Positions 10,661-23,326 of a stretch of DNA of 64,000 nucleotides are shown here, one piece after another. The position numbers were made by a program, and so were the translations under genes. Within the stretch, counting starts at the first letter, position 1. Each line of letters begins with the position of its first letter. Source of the stretch: Galerina marginata (Eukaryota > Basidiomycota > Agaricomycetes > Agaricales > Galerinaceae). The DNA lies in contig JAECYW010000031.1 in NCBI GenBank assembly GCA_023014335.1, forward strand, positions 475,087 to 539,086, given 5' to 3'. The notes beneath the pieces are model-generated. The model ran no database searches and was not told where the DNA came from. It was given only the letters and a program-made list of their open reading frames with translations.

Positions 10661-11738
10661 ATGCCCTCCCAGTCAATCGAACCAGACTACCCCTCCGGCT
10701 CATTCCCACTCACCCCCATCCCGCCCGCCGAACTCGCCGCTTTAACCACAGCATACGACGGTAAACGATGCATCTTAACCCAAAGACAAGACGGGGTTGA
10801 CTGGGCGCAGCTCATTCCTCTCGATATCGATGAACCGTGGCAGGCGAGAAGGGTACGATTCTTATATTTTTATATTATGACGCTCTATTATGATTTATAT
10901 CATACTTGATCACATTCGCTCGCTGGCAACTTCGAATTCCCAGATCTCGACCGCCAATTCGCTCAACCTCGTCTCCTCCGAGTTCGATGCAGTGTGTAGA
11001 GGGAATATCATACCTCGTGAGTAAGATTCCTTTAACCGCATCGGCTAAGAGTCAGAACTGATCTCTATCTCTCCAGTCAACCAAGCGGACCACGCATCCT
11101 TCTCCGCTCACACATGGACAATCTATCCCACCCTCCCCACTCTTCTACGTCTCATCGAACACGAAGAATCCCAGCTCCTCCACCACCACCTCCTCATCGC
11201 AGCTAACACGCCCGACCCCGGTAGACCATCTTACGAAGAGTTTTACGGGACGCTCGATTCAGAGTCGGGCCTGGGCCTACCCTACGACGTCCATTTCGGG
11301 GCGGATTTTACTGATAACGTCGTCGCCAGGAATCGGGATCGCAGATTCTATAGAGTGAGGAGCGAGGATGGAACTCCGACGGATCCATTCCCCACTCTCT
11401 CGCTGGTCTGCAATGTGAATGTGGTAGTCATGATGCGCACTTCCGCGTTGGCAGGGCCGATGCTGACCCCGTCTTCGGTTAGCATCAAGTCAAACTCTGT
11501 TCGTCTCCGCTTGTACTGACAACTGAACGGTGGTATATATATTATAATCACCTAGCAAGCGCTCGTGCTAGGCGCCTACCTCATCACGCTCTGGTCCGCA
11601 GACCCGCGTCAAATCTCTCTTCATCTCCGTCTCCGTCCAGTCTTTCTGCCCCCTTTTAATTTCCCAACCACCGACTCGCGGAATCCTGTCCTGAACCCCT
11701 CGACTTCCGACTCGCACTCGTTTCTCGACTCTCTTTGA
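10661..11738 (+). CDS. HNH-nuclease-like basidiomycete protein
   Basis: Four exons (10661-10852, 10944-11016, 11077-11477, 11556-11738) give about 282 residues. The pattern CILTQRQDGVDWAQLIPLD, then STANSLNLVSSEFDAVCRGN, IIPLNQADHASFSAHTW and a long C-terminal region (ALVLGAYLITLWSADP) matches a large agaricomycete family annotated as HNH-nuclease-domain proteins. The usual H of the HNH-like AHLIP motif is Q here (WAQLIP), so catalysis is doubtful. All three introns are GT-AG. The last junction (TCG|gttagc ... ctag|CAAGCG) was chosen because it restores the family's hydrophobic C-terminus. Confidence 0.62.
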
Positions 11739-11954
11739 ACAATTTGAACTTGACTGACCGTTACAGTCTCCTCCTTGCCGGTGCGTACCACTTCCCACCA
11801 AAACGGCGGTCGGACGGCTGTCTGTATACTACTTACCGACTCAGAGATCGACCGAGGATTCATCATCATGCTCCTTCATGCTGGTTCCTGAGATGGACCA
11901 ACCAAGAGGGTAATGATACTTGGTCGATGTTCATGACAACTTTGATTTGTCCCA

Positions 11955-12200
11955 AGGACCCTCAGTACACTGTAGACCTCTACATTTCGGTCGACGCCTT
12001 CATCTAAGTAATTTTGCTTACCTCGACGCCGCGTGCTTTGTCCAGATAGCCGCTCGTCGTCATCTCCACTCTCGAGTCTCGAAAGGTTCATTCTCATTCA
12101 CTCTTCTCCTCTCCCACTTTTTCTCCTTCTCCCTCCCCCCTCCCTCTTCCAAGCAAAATTGGAATGGAGTCCTCACCCGTCTCCCATACCATCAGGTTCG
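11955..12200 (+). promoter_or_regulatory. Tail-family promoter copy with truncated first exon
   Basis: The plus strand here matches the reverse complement of upstream regions at about 55.3, 57.9 and 58.3 kb. Shared strings are TGTAGACCTCTACATTTC with GTCGACG, then CGCGTGCTTTGTCCAGATAGCCGCTCGT and a pyrimidine-rich run. An ATG at about 12165 opens MESSPVSHTI before a gttcgc donor-like site, but no motif exon follows. I read this as a promoter plus remnant of a tail-family gene. Confidence 0.42.
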
Positions 12201-12893
12201 CTCAACTTGAAGCTCATCCTACCCAGTAACCCAGGACGATCAATCCTACGATATGAGGTTCGTGGAATGTCACCAGTAATCAAAATTAACGCTCCTATGT
12301 AAATACATATCCCTAATTATCGAGCTGCAGGATTCCTGAGGTAATCCAGCTCAGCTTGCGACACCTAGTCCACGATATCTAAATTGCGAAACTAGACATT
12401 CAGGTATCATCTGGGTTATAACACTTTCCTGTCGCCTAACTGAAATGGGAAAGGAATGGGATTCGGTCACTAGAACTGGTATCTTGTCAATGGCCGAGGT
12501 GCCCGTAGATTAGATAAACTGGATCCTATCAGTGGCTGTGACTGTGCCGTTTTACGTTTTGGGATGGGAAATCCATTCTCGTCCGCAACGCCAACCTGCT
12601 CACCTACTCGATGCATCACCGAGACCCAGCTTCCTCAGGCTATAGCAGAGACTGACTGACGACTTCAACTGTTAATGTGATAACGAGAACTCTCAGGGGG
12701 AACCGCAGTATGAAGGCGGTGCTTGCCTGTTCCGGCGCGGCTGTGGCTAGATATTCATTAGGCACAGCTGTTCAACGTTCAACGTTCAACCGTCGAACTT
12801 CATTGACATCCCTCTCTCCTCCTCCAACCACGCGCTCTCTATACCTGAGACCATTCAACAGTCTTCTCAGGTTCTTTTGAGCGGTTTCTCCCA

Positions 12894-14277
12894 ATGGCCA
12901 CTCCCTACCCCAGAGCCACGAGACGATCCTCCGCCGGACTATCGGTGAGTTCTAGATCTGCATCTTGTTTGAACTTCTTATTCGTACATCGTCGGCTAAT
13001 TTTACAACTACCAAGGCAGCAGCACCAACTACTCCGGAAAGTGACCCTTACCATGACCAGGAAGCCATTGCGAAACTAACCGCTCGCTTCATCACGCATC
13101 TATTCGCCTGCCCCGATTACCCGCCAGCTTCGAGCCTGAGTTATTCTCAAGCAAAGCTACCATACTTCGTAGCGTATGCCCGGCATATAGCAAATCCCAC
13201 CTATCGACCGTCCTTTGTATCCAAGCAGACTAGGTCAGACGAGAAGTCTGTCGAGAAGGAAAACAAGTCAGATCTGAATGGCGGCAACAACTCCGGGCAA
13301 GGCTCGCCTCACGAAGATACAGACGAGAAGCTCGGATTTCCTTGGGATGATGATCACTCGGGTGGCAGCAGTCACGACGAAGGCTCCGATGAACTAAACT
13401 CAGATGACAATCCAGCCAGCCCTTTTTTGCCCAAAAGCCTGGATGTAAGTAAGCCTTCCGCCGACTGCAGATCCTGCAAAGCCGGAGACAAGCAGCCACT
13501 GATCGCCTGCCCCACGCAGGTACGCATGTTCGCCAACGCTCGAAATTTCTCGATACGCGACCCCGCGATCAACAACGCTGGTCGTGATATAACGATACAC
13601 CACCACCACAGCCATTTCTACCAAGAGCCGCAGGTACTGTACATCTTTTTAAGCCACGTTTGACTCTGTGGACGGGTCTTCTTACGGGAGATTGCTTAGG
13701 GGGTTTTGGATTATCAACCTCACTGGTACAGTCTGCTTTCAGTGAGTAAACTTTACTAGCCCCAGAAAGTCACTGTAGCGATTTAACTCTGCCTAGTGGC
13801 GGAACCGGGGATCTACTATGGTAAGTCGAACGATGTTTTACACGCGCTGTAGAATTTGAGCGTTCCTCATAGTTCCACCTCGTCGCCGAAACGATCAAGA
13901 AACTCCTGCCTCTTGGTTTTTCGCCGTCTGTAAGTTTCATTGTCGAGTTACATCTGTCTCGGGATGATACTTAGCTGTCTTCTATACAGTCAGAAATCGA
14001 CTTAAATGTATGTTCATACCCTCTCGATAACATAAGTATCGGCATCTTACTAGCTCGTTTACAGGAGACAGCTGCTGAAGACGTATTTAAATACCCTCGC
14101 TTGCACGGCGTGAAGGTCGTCGAGAGTAAAACGACCATGTGCTTTCCAGGATCCATAATCCAGACGTTGTATGTGATATTCACGTTCTTTTCGCGTGTTT
14201 CCTGTGTCATGTTTCTATCGCCTTTTCGTTTTCAGGTCAAGCATCCGGTATTCCTTCCTCTGATTGAAAGGATATAG
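12894..14277 (+). pseudogene. Cyclin-tail fusion, copy 1, with most of the cyclin box deleted
   Basis: The exon plan matches cyclin copies 2 and 3: 12894-12944, 13016-13444, 13520-13633, then the small tail exons to a TAG at 14275-14277, about 294 residues. The N-terminus is the same (ATRRSSAGLS; FITHLFACPDYPPASSLSY; LPYFVAYARH). It then jumps in frame to TYRPSFVSKQ, losing about 110 residues that hold the cyclin box. The acidic linker and the motif exon (NARNFSIRDPAINNAGRDIT) remain. The tail exons read [25 protein letters not shown], then a 108 nt exon with VFKYPRLHGVKVVESKTTM. A one-base shift follows the stop compared with the longest tails. It could make a box-less protein, but it cannot act as a Pho85-type cyclin. 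Confidence 0.66.
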
Positions 14278-14404
14278 GGCCTCAAATTTCAAACCGTACT
14301 CGCCCGACCAGCACCTCTCAGGCGAGATTGTGATATTTGAACTCCGCGATTGGATGACTTTTATAATGAACCCGGAATGAAATGACGACTCAGACACTGC
14401 TTAA

Positions 14405-14640
14405 TTGAACGGAAAAATCATCAAAAGAGAAGCGGCTGGACCCCTGAAAACACCAAAAACGACGCGACGAAAAGAAAAGAGGGCCGGACCTGAAACATTC
14501 GAAAGCATCCAAAAAACGACAACCAAAAATAGGCTGGACCTTAAACGTCGCAAAACGTCCGTAACCGTAAAAAACAACAAAAGGCACCAAAAACCAAAAC
14601 CAATAAACCAGAAAACAACTCGAAACAAAAGAGGATACTT
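14405..14640 (+). repeat. A-rich 3' flank repeat (tail family)
   Basis: Purine-rich downstream sequence has recurring units of the type GGC(T/C)GGACC(C/T)TGAAA, TTCGAAA-GCATCCAAAA and ACGACGCGACGAAA. The same units follow the tail genes at about 28.0 kb, 31.9 kb and, inverted, 46.4-46.6 kb. It is probably a conserved 3' UTR or terminator region. Confidence 0.5.
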
Positions 14641-14749
14641 TACTGCCCATTGAGATGTAGCCATCAATTCCAGGTTCGAAGGTCTTCGTCATGATCTTTT
14701 CTTTTACTCCTCCGCTCTTCTCTATCACGCATATACCCTGATTTCAATT

Positions 14750-16230
14750 GTCTTTCTCTCTTATACCATCGTCTCAGCCCACTTGGCATTATTCGGCGTA
14801 CTTACAGCAGACAATTTTGTATATAAGTACTCCCAGCAGGACCTCCATCAACATTGATTATTTAACCGCTAAAATCTGGGAATTTGGAAACCTATATTCC
14901 AGGAAACCTGTCCCTGACCATAATCCCAGCCCTCGCCAAACCCGACCACCCCTTTCCCAAATGTAGTATGTTTTCTGGAAAATTACCTTTCCACGTTTCT
15001 CAGGTTTCCGGAAAGCCAAGAAAAACTGGCGCAAGATCGGTGGAAACTGGATACTAAATTGGCCGCCCATTTCTCGAGTCTCTGCAGCCGTTTTTTCACC
15101 ATAAACGACGGAGGAGAGATAATTTTATCTGCTCCTTTCTCAGCCATCCTATACTTATATATATGCAACGTGCCAACTCCCAATAATTTTTACCATTTAT
15201 CATTGAATGAGACAGCGAAGGCTCCCCTCCGACAGTATCGACACGCGTGCTGTCAAAGAGAGGCGGAGCGCCTGTTTATACCGTAAGACAGGAAGCGGGC
15301 GCCGGACGGTGACCTTCGTACTGTTAGAAGGGGAACTAATAACCATGATCCCCGTCTTCGTGCATTTGTGCTAATGTTCGGGGTTGTGGATCGCGATCGC
15401 ATGTTACTATTAGTGGCCGCAGCGCCCTGGCTTTTCTGAAAGGGTTGTGTCACTAGGGTCTTTCACATCAAATGACGGAATAGCTGAAATAGGACTTCTA
15501 AGTTCACCGAGGTCGTGAAGTGGGATGTGCAGGCACGGAGACCTACGAAAATGCATCTTACCCTTGGAACCTGCTTTTTACATGATGCTCGTATGACTTT
15601 TCACCCCCTTTTACGACTCTACGAGATGGCAGCGAATACCTTGTATGTAAGTAGGGTCAATTCAGGTTGATGGGAATCTGAACCGCCTGCAAGGACAACA
15701 CTCTCAACCGAACTTGAATATTCAACATTATCCCCGGATAAGTTGAGCCAGGCTAGGCTGGCTATGCATGCGTTGAACCCCCCATATTGTACTTACGAAA
15801 GGTGAGATCCTACATCCGTAGAACTGATGGCTTCCAGCAGCGTCAATCACTGAAACAGATGGTACGCGACTCACTCCACTGCTTCCAACCCTGCAATTAG
15901 TCGTCCCCCTATTAATAGGGGTTTAACAATACCATGAGCCAGGGCATGAAGTCTAACTTTCTTTTACATTAAGTGGATGGGGCCATTACCTGGTGAGGCT
16001 ATTCGGCCCCTAAAAGTTGGTCGCTAATTTACATCACCCCCATTAGGCAAAAATATCGTGGAATCGCAGCAAATCTGCGACCTCAGCGCAAGACTCAAGA
16101 TAATTTTCGCTGATCAACATTTAAGCTACCGCTGAGACTTAATATCCCGGTACAGGGCCGAGGCTACCACAGCACCTCGATTGGCGCCAGTACTTTATAA
16201 ACTGCTGCGATAAGTCCCCAACCTCTATAC
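14750..16230. other. Intergenic stretch
   Basis: No exon chain or domain was recognised on either strand between the cyclin copy 1 flank and the zinc-finger gene. Only short unrelated open frames occur. Confidence 0.4.
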
Positions 16231-16290
16231 CATCTTGGCACATGTCATCCCTACCGACGTGAATCTTTATTTTTCACTCCTTGCTTCTGT

Positions 16291-17333
16291 TTGTCTCGCT
16301 CACTTTGTCGCTTTTCTAGAAGTACCACTGGCAGTGACGCTGAAGCCCGGAAAGAAGATCGTGAGGCTGACCGCTTCACCTGCGAGAAATACAGTGCGGG
16401 CGTCTCTTTTCGGGACAAACAAACGGGTAAATTTACGGTCAAGCAATGGGGGGTTCAGACGTCGACCTGCTACGTGTACGATCAAATATACCAACTTTCT
16501 TATCCAACACCTGATCTGTTTTGGTTTCAAAATAGTCCTTCAGCCCCTGCCACTGGAAAGCTCATCGTCAACACTCCGGAGAGTGTAGCTGAAGGGCTCT
16601 CACTACCTCCATCCAAGCGTAGGCGGACGAAACGTACAGAGGAGGAGCGCATCAAATACTTTCGTGGAGATCCATATGCCCGGCGATTCGAGGCCTATCA
16701 AGTGCTTTGTGCTTCCTGCGACAAATGGATTCGACTGCGCCAAAATTCGACATACTGCCCAATTCCCTGGGAGATTCATCGAAAAATCTGTCTCGCAAAA
16801 AACATGTGCACATTTCAAAATTTTATGCTCGTTCCGTAATCTGACATTTGTTGCCAGCCACAATAAGAAAATTGGCGCTCTCGAACTTGAAGAGAGGGGC
16901 CTTCTGCCTTCCGAGGACGCCGATGTGCACATGTCCGAACTTGACTCAGAGCAGCTCTCATCGAGCACGAGGGTCAGCATGCCCCCCGGCGAGGAATTCC
17001 ACGAAGGAAAAGAGCCACCTTGTCCCGAAAATGATTGTGAGGGCCGTGACCGGTCAGCTCCTGAAGACGATCCATCTAGCAACGAATGTGACAATGTTGG
17101 TGCTGAGTCCGCTGACCCGAGGGAAGATTCCGAGTCGTCTCCCGAAAATTGTCCAAAGGTAAGCACCCCCGTTGGCCCATATGCTCGGAGTCATCCCTGA
17201 CTGACGAGTACAGGTGCAAATGTTCTCTGAGGCCCATCGTGTATCCATGCGCGAAACAAGCATCACCAATGCGGGAGGAAATATAACGATAATTAACAAC
17301 TACAACTATTTCTACCCAGGCTCGCTGGCAGAG
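16291..17333 (+). CDS. Zinc-finger protein with acidic linker and GGNITI motif exon
   Basis: Exon 16291-16805 encodes a basic segment (SKRRRTKRTEEERIKYF) followed by a C-x2-C ... C ... H-x4-C cluster: LCASCDKWIRLRQNSTYCP and IHRKICLAKN. This is a zinc-binding motif widespread in agaricomycete hypothetical proteins and is likely DNA-binding. After a 52 bp intron, exon 16858-17158 encodes NKKIGALELEERGLLPSEDA and a long acidic, disordered region. Exon 17214-17333 carries the family motif (MFSEAHRVSMRETSITNAGG, then NITIINNYN). Downstream DNA to 17.8 kb matches the 3' part of the DUF2235-WD40 gene (38.7-39.7 kb), but its last exon is decayed, so the true stop is uncertain. The first exon's start is also uncertain because the upstream frame stays open. 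Confidence 0.62.
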
Positions 17334-18100
17334 GTCTTTCTTTCTTTAACCGTGCGATGCATGCTCCCATCACTGACTCTCAGCACATTATAGTCTGTCT
17401 TGAGTCATTTGCCTGGCTGGCCCAATCTACCCACGTAGGTCAGTAGCCTGGGTCGACATACAATTTCCCATTTACCCGTAAAATATACCATACTCAAATC
17501 CTGAACTCTAGACATCCTTACACGAGTTTGGGCTGTCGTTGTCTTTGTCTCCTCATTTCTTGGACATTTTTCATCACGAATGGATGTATGTAGTTATAAA
17601 GACTGCAGATTACCTTTTTCTTTCTGAAAAGCAGAGCGAGCGTGTTGTGCAGTCGCCGGATTGAATCATTGACAGCCAGGTTCGCGGGTCTTGAAATCTT
17701 CGCCGTCAAATCCCTGCCTTGAATCCCATCGTCAATCGCACGGCAGGATTTTAAGAAACAGTAAATGATCCTGTCAATCGGAGTTTGTCACAAAGAACTG
17801 CCAAACTCAGACTCAGCGCACCGGCCTTGATTTCAGACGTAGCTGCTCCAGCAAAAAATGAAGAACCATTCTGCAATCAAATAGGGCTAAAAGCCCTCTG
17901 ATCCCGGTCTCCGCCTCTTTGGGAATTTCGAGGCTCAAGCTACTGAGATGTCGAGACTTGCCTCAACGCACAATGTTTCCAGTCCCTCCTTTTGGAGTCG
18001 ACCCAGCACTAAAACGAAAAAGGATGGTGCGGTTCAAGCGTCCAATTTAAAATTGGGATAACATTGATATGGAAATAGGCACCCCACTTGCCTCGTAGGC
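17334..18100 (+). pseudogene. Decayed 3' end of the zinc-finger/motif gene
   Basis: From gtctttctttctttaac onward the sequence follows the 3' part of the DUF2235-WD40 gene at 38756-39250. At about 17640-17720, where the other copy encodes the final exon, the frame here is broken by stops. No other gene is visible. Confidence 0.45.
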
Positions 18101-18104
18101 CGCT

Positions 18105-18910
18105 CTTCCTGATAATAAAAAAGATATTCGATCCTCTCAACCCATCAATCCCACTCTCGTCCCCCGAATCTAACAAACTACAAAATACATCAGCAAAGCC
18201 ATCAAAAGCCCCGCAAAAAAAAAGAAAGTAACGCACTTATACTGCTTCATCAACGAACACTCCCTCCCCTCTCCAAATCCATGCTGTACAAATAAAAATA
18301 CCCCTCCAACGAGAGCACCATCACCTGTGGCATGCTGCCCGACAACGCGACGAGGCTGCGCGTGTCGAAGGACGGCAGGAGGAGGAAGGCAAGGTCGCGG
18401 GCAGGCTCCCACATCTCGATGAGAGTGTTGGGGAGGTACCCGCCCATGCAGTGAGTGAGGGATTTGGAGAGCTGCATGCATTTGCGGCAGAGGCTTGACC
18501 TGGATATGAAGAGGGGTGAATTGGGGAGATGCGATAAAGGGGAGAAAGAGAAGACGCACGAGACACTGTTCACTTTCTTCTTCTCGACGAACATTACCCG
18601 CCCTCCAAGCCCTGCGTCGACTCGTCCAGCGACTCAGGCGTGATGCTCGCACCCGCACCCGCCCACACACCATCCACTCTCGAGATCGACGGTGTCCTCC
18701 CACCCGCACCCGCCCCACTCCCCAGCTCGAAGATATGCACCACTCACCGCCAACATGGAGCCGGTTAAAGTCATCGAATATGTCTTTGTGTCCCGCGTGC
18801 CCTTCCGGAACTGATATAGCTTCTCTGCGCATGCGCGAATGACGGTGCCTGTGTCTGAGGACGTGGCGAGCAGGGTGCCGGTACTGTTGATGAAGAGGAG
18901 GAGAGGGCGT
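18105..18910 (-). pseudogene. ATG18 fragment 1
   Basis: The minus strand encodes pieces of the 3' half of ATG18: [48 protein letters not shown] and the end exon LLDSGDESG. Frames are broken in the middle. It sits beyond the zinc-finger/motif gene exactly as intact ATG18 sits beyond the DUF2235-WD40 gene, so the pair was copied together. Confidence 0.7.
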
Positions 18911-20102
18911 GAGGTTGGCTAGCGAATGAGGTAGAAGGTTGATCTGAGGCGCGTCGTCGACGCGCAAAGCAACCATTTTGCCACAATATCACGTGTGGCA
19001 AACGTGTGGCAGTGTGGGAAGAGCCCTGATTCTGTAGGTCAGGAAGTAGGACACGATCCACCACAAAACCATCGCCAGGAGGTGGGGAACCGGGATAGGT
19101 ACTGTTGTCAGGCCTTCTAGGGTGTCCAGGCGATCATAAATAGTCAACATTGATGTTTGGACATATTCAGGTAAAGACTTTAACCGAGGTCAAAATTTGA
19201 CCGTTCTCATCGAAACTGGATATCTCGCAGATTTATTCATGTATTCTAAATGGCCTACGAGTCCGAATCACTGAAAAATTGTATCAATAACGTGAAGTTT
19301 CACCTACTTACAGAGCTTACAACAGGGTTGATTGGCATATCCCATCTCGCTACCAATTCTGAAATTAGAGGTGATGGCTCGTTCTTTGTCGGCGGGCGCT
19401 TAAAGTGTTTCCTCTCTTAACTGCCCTGAAACTTTGCAGGACGCGTGCAATCCAGAACTAGACCTAAGAAGTCTAATGCGGTTATTAGAATTTACAATTT
19501 GTAGGCATGAACATGTCCATTTTTAAAGCCTTTGATGATCACCAAATTATCCACGTCGTCAGCGGCGATCAGTCTACATTAATTTTAGATTCAAAACTCC
19601 GCGGCTAAGAACGTTCACTACCATGGAAATAAGGGGGCTACATAAATTTATGGCTCTCGAACTCGGATGTGCCTTGGGGCTGAGACTAAGTCGGTGATGA
19701 CAATCTGCGGACTCAGAGTCACGTAGTACAATAAAAACAAACCCTCGCAGTCCAGATCGCTGAATGGACCACCTTTGACGTCGGGACTTGAGTTAGACTG
19801 CGATGTGAAATCTGGGATGCTACCTCAACCCGCGAGCACTCGCAGAGTGAGAGCGTCATTTGGCTCAGATATGGCGACATTTGTCTTTTTTTTTAACACC
19901 TGATCCTCGGCATGGTTCAACGACTCTGGCGGTCGACGATGTCGGCCTTCCATCAACTTAGTTGAGATATCAGGCATCCCAGATCTTCCTCACAAGCTAT
20001 ATAGTATGGGTGCAGAAGCCCATTCCCTACCACCATTTCCAACTCATTCGTACGAGGAAACTCATCCTATCGAAGTCCACGAAAAATTCAAGCTATACTC
20101 AA
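18911..20102. other. Intergenic and duplicated upstream region of DUF6534 copy B
   Basis: No gene was found. From about 19.3 kb on, blocks align with 1.56-2.56 kb upstream of copy A, for example aacgttcactaccatggaaat at about 19610 against 1910. The conservation is patchy but extends about 0.8-1 kb. Confidence 0.5.
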
Positions 20103-22020
20103 ATGGAGAATTCTCAAGGCATTGACCTCTCGAAAACTCTGGCACCTCTCTACTGGGGTAATTAATGCTCCACATCATATCTGTATAGTTTCGTGCTGAT
20201 TTGCGAATTAGGCTTTGTGGTTTCGTTACTGTGAGGTTTCTGATCGGCGATCCATAACCATTAGGCGCTCACTTTTGATCTTCACGACAATGCTTCGCAG
20301 TCTGGGGGGAATCACCATCGTCCAAGCGTATATTTACTTCCCAGCTCAACAGGACAGGTTTTTGGCGCGATTCACGGTATGTTTAGTACATGGTACTGGT
20401 CCGAGTCCTTCCTCTGACTCCAGTTTTACCAATTTAGGCGGCTGTCATGCTGCAAGTAACGTTCCTGACATCGCCCTCGAGTTTGTAACTTATAGAACTT
20501 CTCCAGAATTTTGGATCTTCTTTCTTCAATTTTGATTGCCCAATCGGTTTACTACTACCTCGTGAGTCTTTTCTTCCTTTGGTCGGGAACACAATAAACT
20601 TATGTTGCTTGTAGATACCACATTTTGGATCACTTCAACCTCTCAGCTCTGTAACACCGTGCGTGGCTAACTTTGGACGATGCTGTTTCTTGAACTAACT
20701 TTTGACATAGGGAGTTGTCAGCTGAATGTCTTGTTTCAACGATGATAACCTTCATGTGGGTCATAATTGACTTTCTATTAGCTCAAGTCATAATTACAGT
20801 TAATCCAGCTCCCAAGCATTCTTCGTATATCAGCTATATAACGGTAAGTTCATCGTTTTTCTTTTAATGATTAGAGTCTGAATTGCCAATTTGTGCAGTA
20901 AAAAGATTAGATAGCACCAGGTGGATCGTTCTCGGATCCATCGTGAGTCGTTTACCACCGAAAGATGAATCGTATTTAAAACTCTCGTTTTCTTTAGGCA
21001 GGTTGTGCAATTATCGCCTTTGGTAAGTCCTGTAACTTTCCTCGGAAACTAGTGTTACTCAAACTCTACAACTCCTACTTAGCCGGTGGGATTGGTATGT
21101 CCTAATCCTGACCCAATGAAATTGCTTGACCAACAATTCGCAGCATGCGTAGCATCTATGTATGTATTCCATCATGGCGTACTCTCCAATAGGAATGGAA
21201 CATTTTCCGTAAGTCCATGGTCTATCCAACGAAATTTAACTGAACAACACATAATGTAGATCTTTTTCGGCGTAGCTAAAGGCTTTGGAGCCGCTACCGA
21301 CATAATAGCGACTGCCGCCATGTGTATGTACCTCACTTCTTCGAGGACTGGCATTGAAAGGTTCGTGGAGGTTAATTTCTCTATTCTGCTCTAAGCATGT
21401 TAATCCCTATTCCAGGACAACAACCCTTCTTAACAAGCTCATGCGATATGTGATTCATCGTGGAGTCCTAGTAACACTGATTCAAACCGTCCTGCTGGTG
21501 ACATTTTATGCTGCGCCTGATCATCTTTATTGGTGAATATTTCCGTGCTCAATTGTCGCTTCCAGCAAGAATCCGGATCTGATGATCACCTACAGGATCG
21601 CGTTCCATATCAATGTTACTAAGCTGTATGCAAACACATTTTGTAGGTGGTTTCTGCGTTTTCAAAATACTTTATGTCTGACTGGAACCCGCTTTTACTT
21701 CCCATTATCCAGTCGCAATGTGAGGAAAATTAGTCTACAGAAAAATCAATTTGAAGCTAATAATTCAATCACAAAAGGCTAAATGGAAGAAGAAGCCTCC
21801 AAGATACACGAGCTTCTGCAGGACCACAAAAGCTTGCCTTCCAAAACGAGGAATATAACCTGCGTGAAATTGAGGTGAGTGAATGGATTCGAAGAACGTT
21901 TGATGAGCGCAGCCTGCCAGTAGACCATCGCTTATACAATATGTATAGGAGAATGATGGAACCATACGGTCGGAAAACATGCCGACAATCACGACGACGG
22001 TGGAAACATTGGATCTGTAA
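20103..22020 (+). CDS. DUF6534-family seven-helix membrane protein, copy B
   Basis: Same start (MENSQGIDLSKTLAPLYWG) and same exon order as copy A. Exons include GGITIVQAYIYFPAQQDRFL, SAECLVSTMITFM, SQAFFVYQLYN, RLDSTRWIVLGSI, KGFGAATDIIATAAMCMYL, GVLVTLIQTVLLVTFYAAP and INVTKLYANTF. The C-terminal exon has RRSLQDTRASAGPQKLAFQN, and the last short exon MPTITTTVETLDL ends at TAA 22018-22020. All intron borders I could place are GT-AG and no frame break was seen, so both copies may be functional. DUF6534 proteins are predicted plasma- or endomembrane proteins without an assigned role. Confidence 0.76.
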
Positions 22021-23326
22021 GCTGCGGTTAGGAATACTTTATCACTACATATCCCTACACGAAGGCTGTTTGACGGTATATCATTAATAGTATTTTACCA
22101 CATCTATATTCATGTAAACTACGTATCCACAAGATTCTAGGGCTGGGTAGTAGTAGAGAGTTAATTTATTTATTTAGTCAGTTATTTGAATTAAGCGCTC
22201 ATCTTATTAAGCTATCTAGCCCTTTCTAAAAAGCGCCGGATTAATTTCCATCACCTCGCTGTCCCCTTGCGGCTCGTTGACACTGAAGACTATGTATGTA
22301 ATGTCTTACCTCCCGGAAGTTCTCAAAAGGAACAAGGTATGTATGAGAACACAACATCACACGCAAACCGTAAACGCAAAGCATTTCCCCTTCCTAGCTG
22401 TCGTTGAGTGACTGACCCCCTTTGAACGTCTGAACATTGAGATCTAATGATCTTCATAAGTAAAGGCGGTTGTGGATTTCGATCACTTTGGATCCATAGC
22501 ATCAGATAAGATAATCCCGAATGGACCGCACCTGAGTGTATTCTGCGCGAGCTCGGAAAGTACATAAGCCTATGAGCTGCTGGGGTTTGTTTTTACACCC
22601 TTCCGTTCAATGTTGCAGCCCTGTCTATAGCTGAAACCTCAAAGGCCGTCTTCCTGACATGATGGGGCCGAAACGCAAGGTTGACAGTGCCATTTGAGAT
22701 TGAAGGTAACTGCCAAGGCGATGATATGATATCGCCCATTCGGTGACGTCGTAAATGATCCGAGAACGCACCGGATCAAATTATTGACCGTGATCATAAG
22801 CACCGATATCTCTCGATATCTACCATTTAGAACGTAACCCGCACCAGAACTCTCAGAGCGTTGTCTGGACTCTGGATAAATTTCTGAAGAGCTTTTGAGA
22901 TAGAAAAGGACTTTGCTACTCAAGAAGTTTTCTATGAGCTGAAGGCAAAATATACGTGACGCTGGTTCTAAAATTAACCGTCTCACAGCCTTGAAGCTTA
23001 ACGTTTGGCCCCGTTTGGGCTGGACACTTAATTATCGAACACGGAGCCCCAAATCTGATCCGCCATTCTTTGATCGCCATCGATTTCTTGCTCTCCATGG
23101 TGTACAGCGATCCTTTAGATTGACTGGACAGCTGTCATTTTGATTACATCCCTTGATTTCCTGTTAATCTAATCAACTTTCTGTTTCGAAAGACCAAATT
23201 GAGGAAGTTGGGTCCAAGTTCTCTACATTAAGACAGGAAATTTGAAGCGAGGTTTGAACAGATTGTATAAAACATACGGTAGCTTTGGACTCCCTCAACA
23301 TAACAGTTCGATTGACCGCTCTTCTA
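22021..23326. other. Intergenic stretch
   Basis: No gene recognised between the DUF6534 copy B and the DUF6533 gene. A TATA-like string (gattgtataaaac) at about 23262 precedes the DUF6533 start. Confidence 0.4.
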
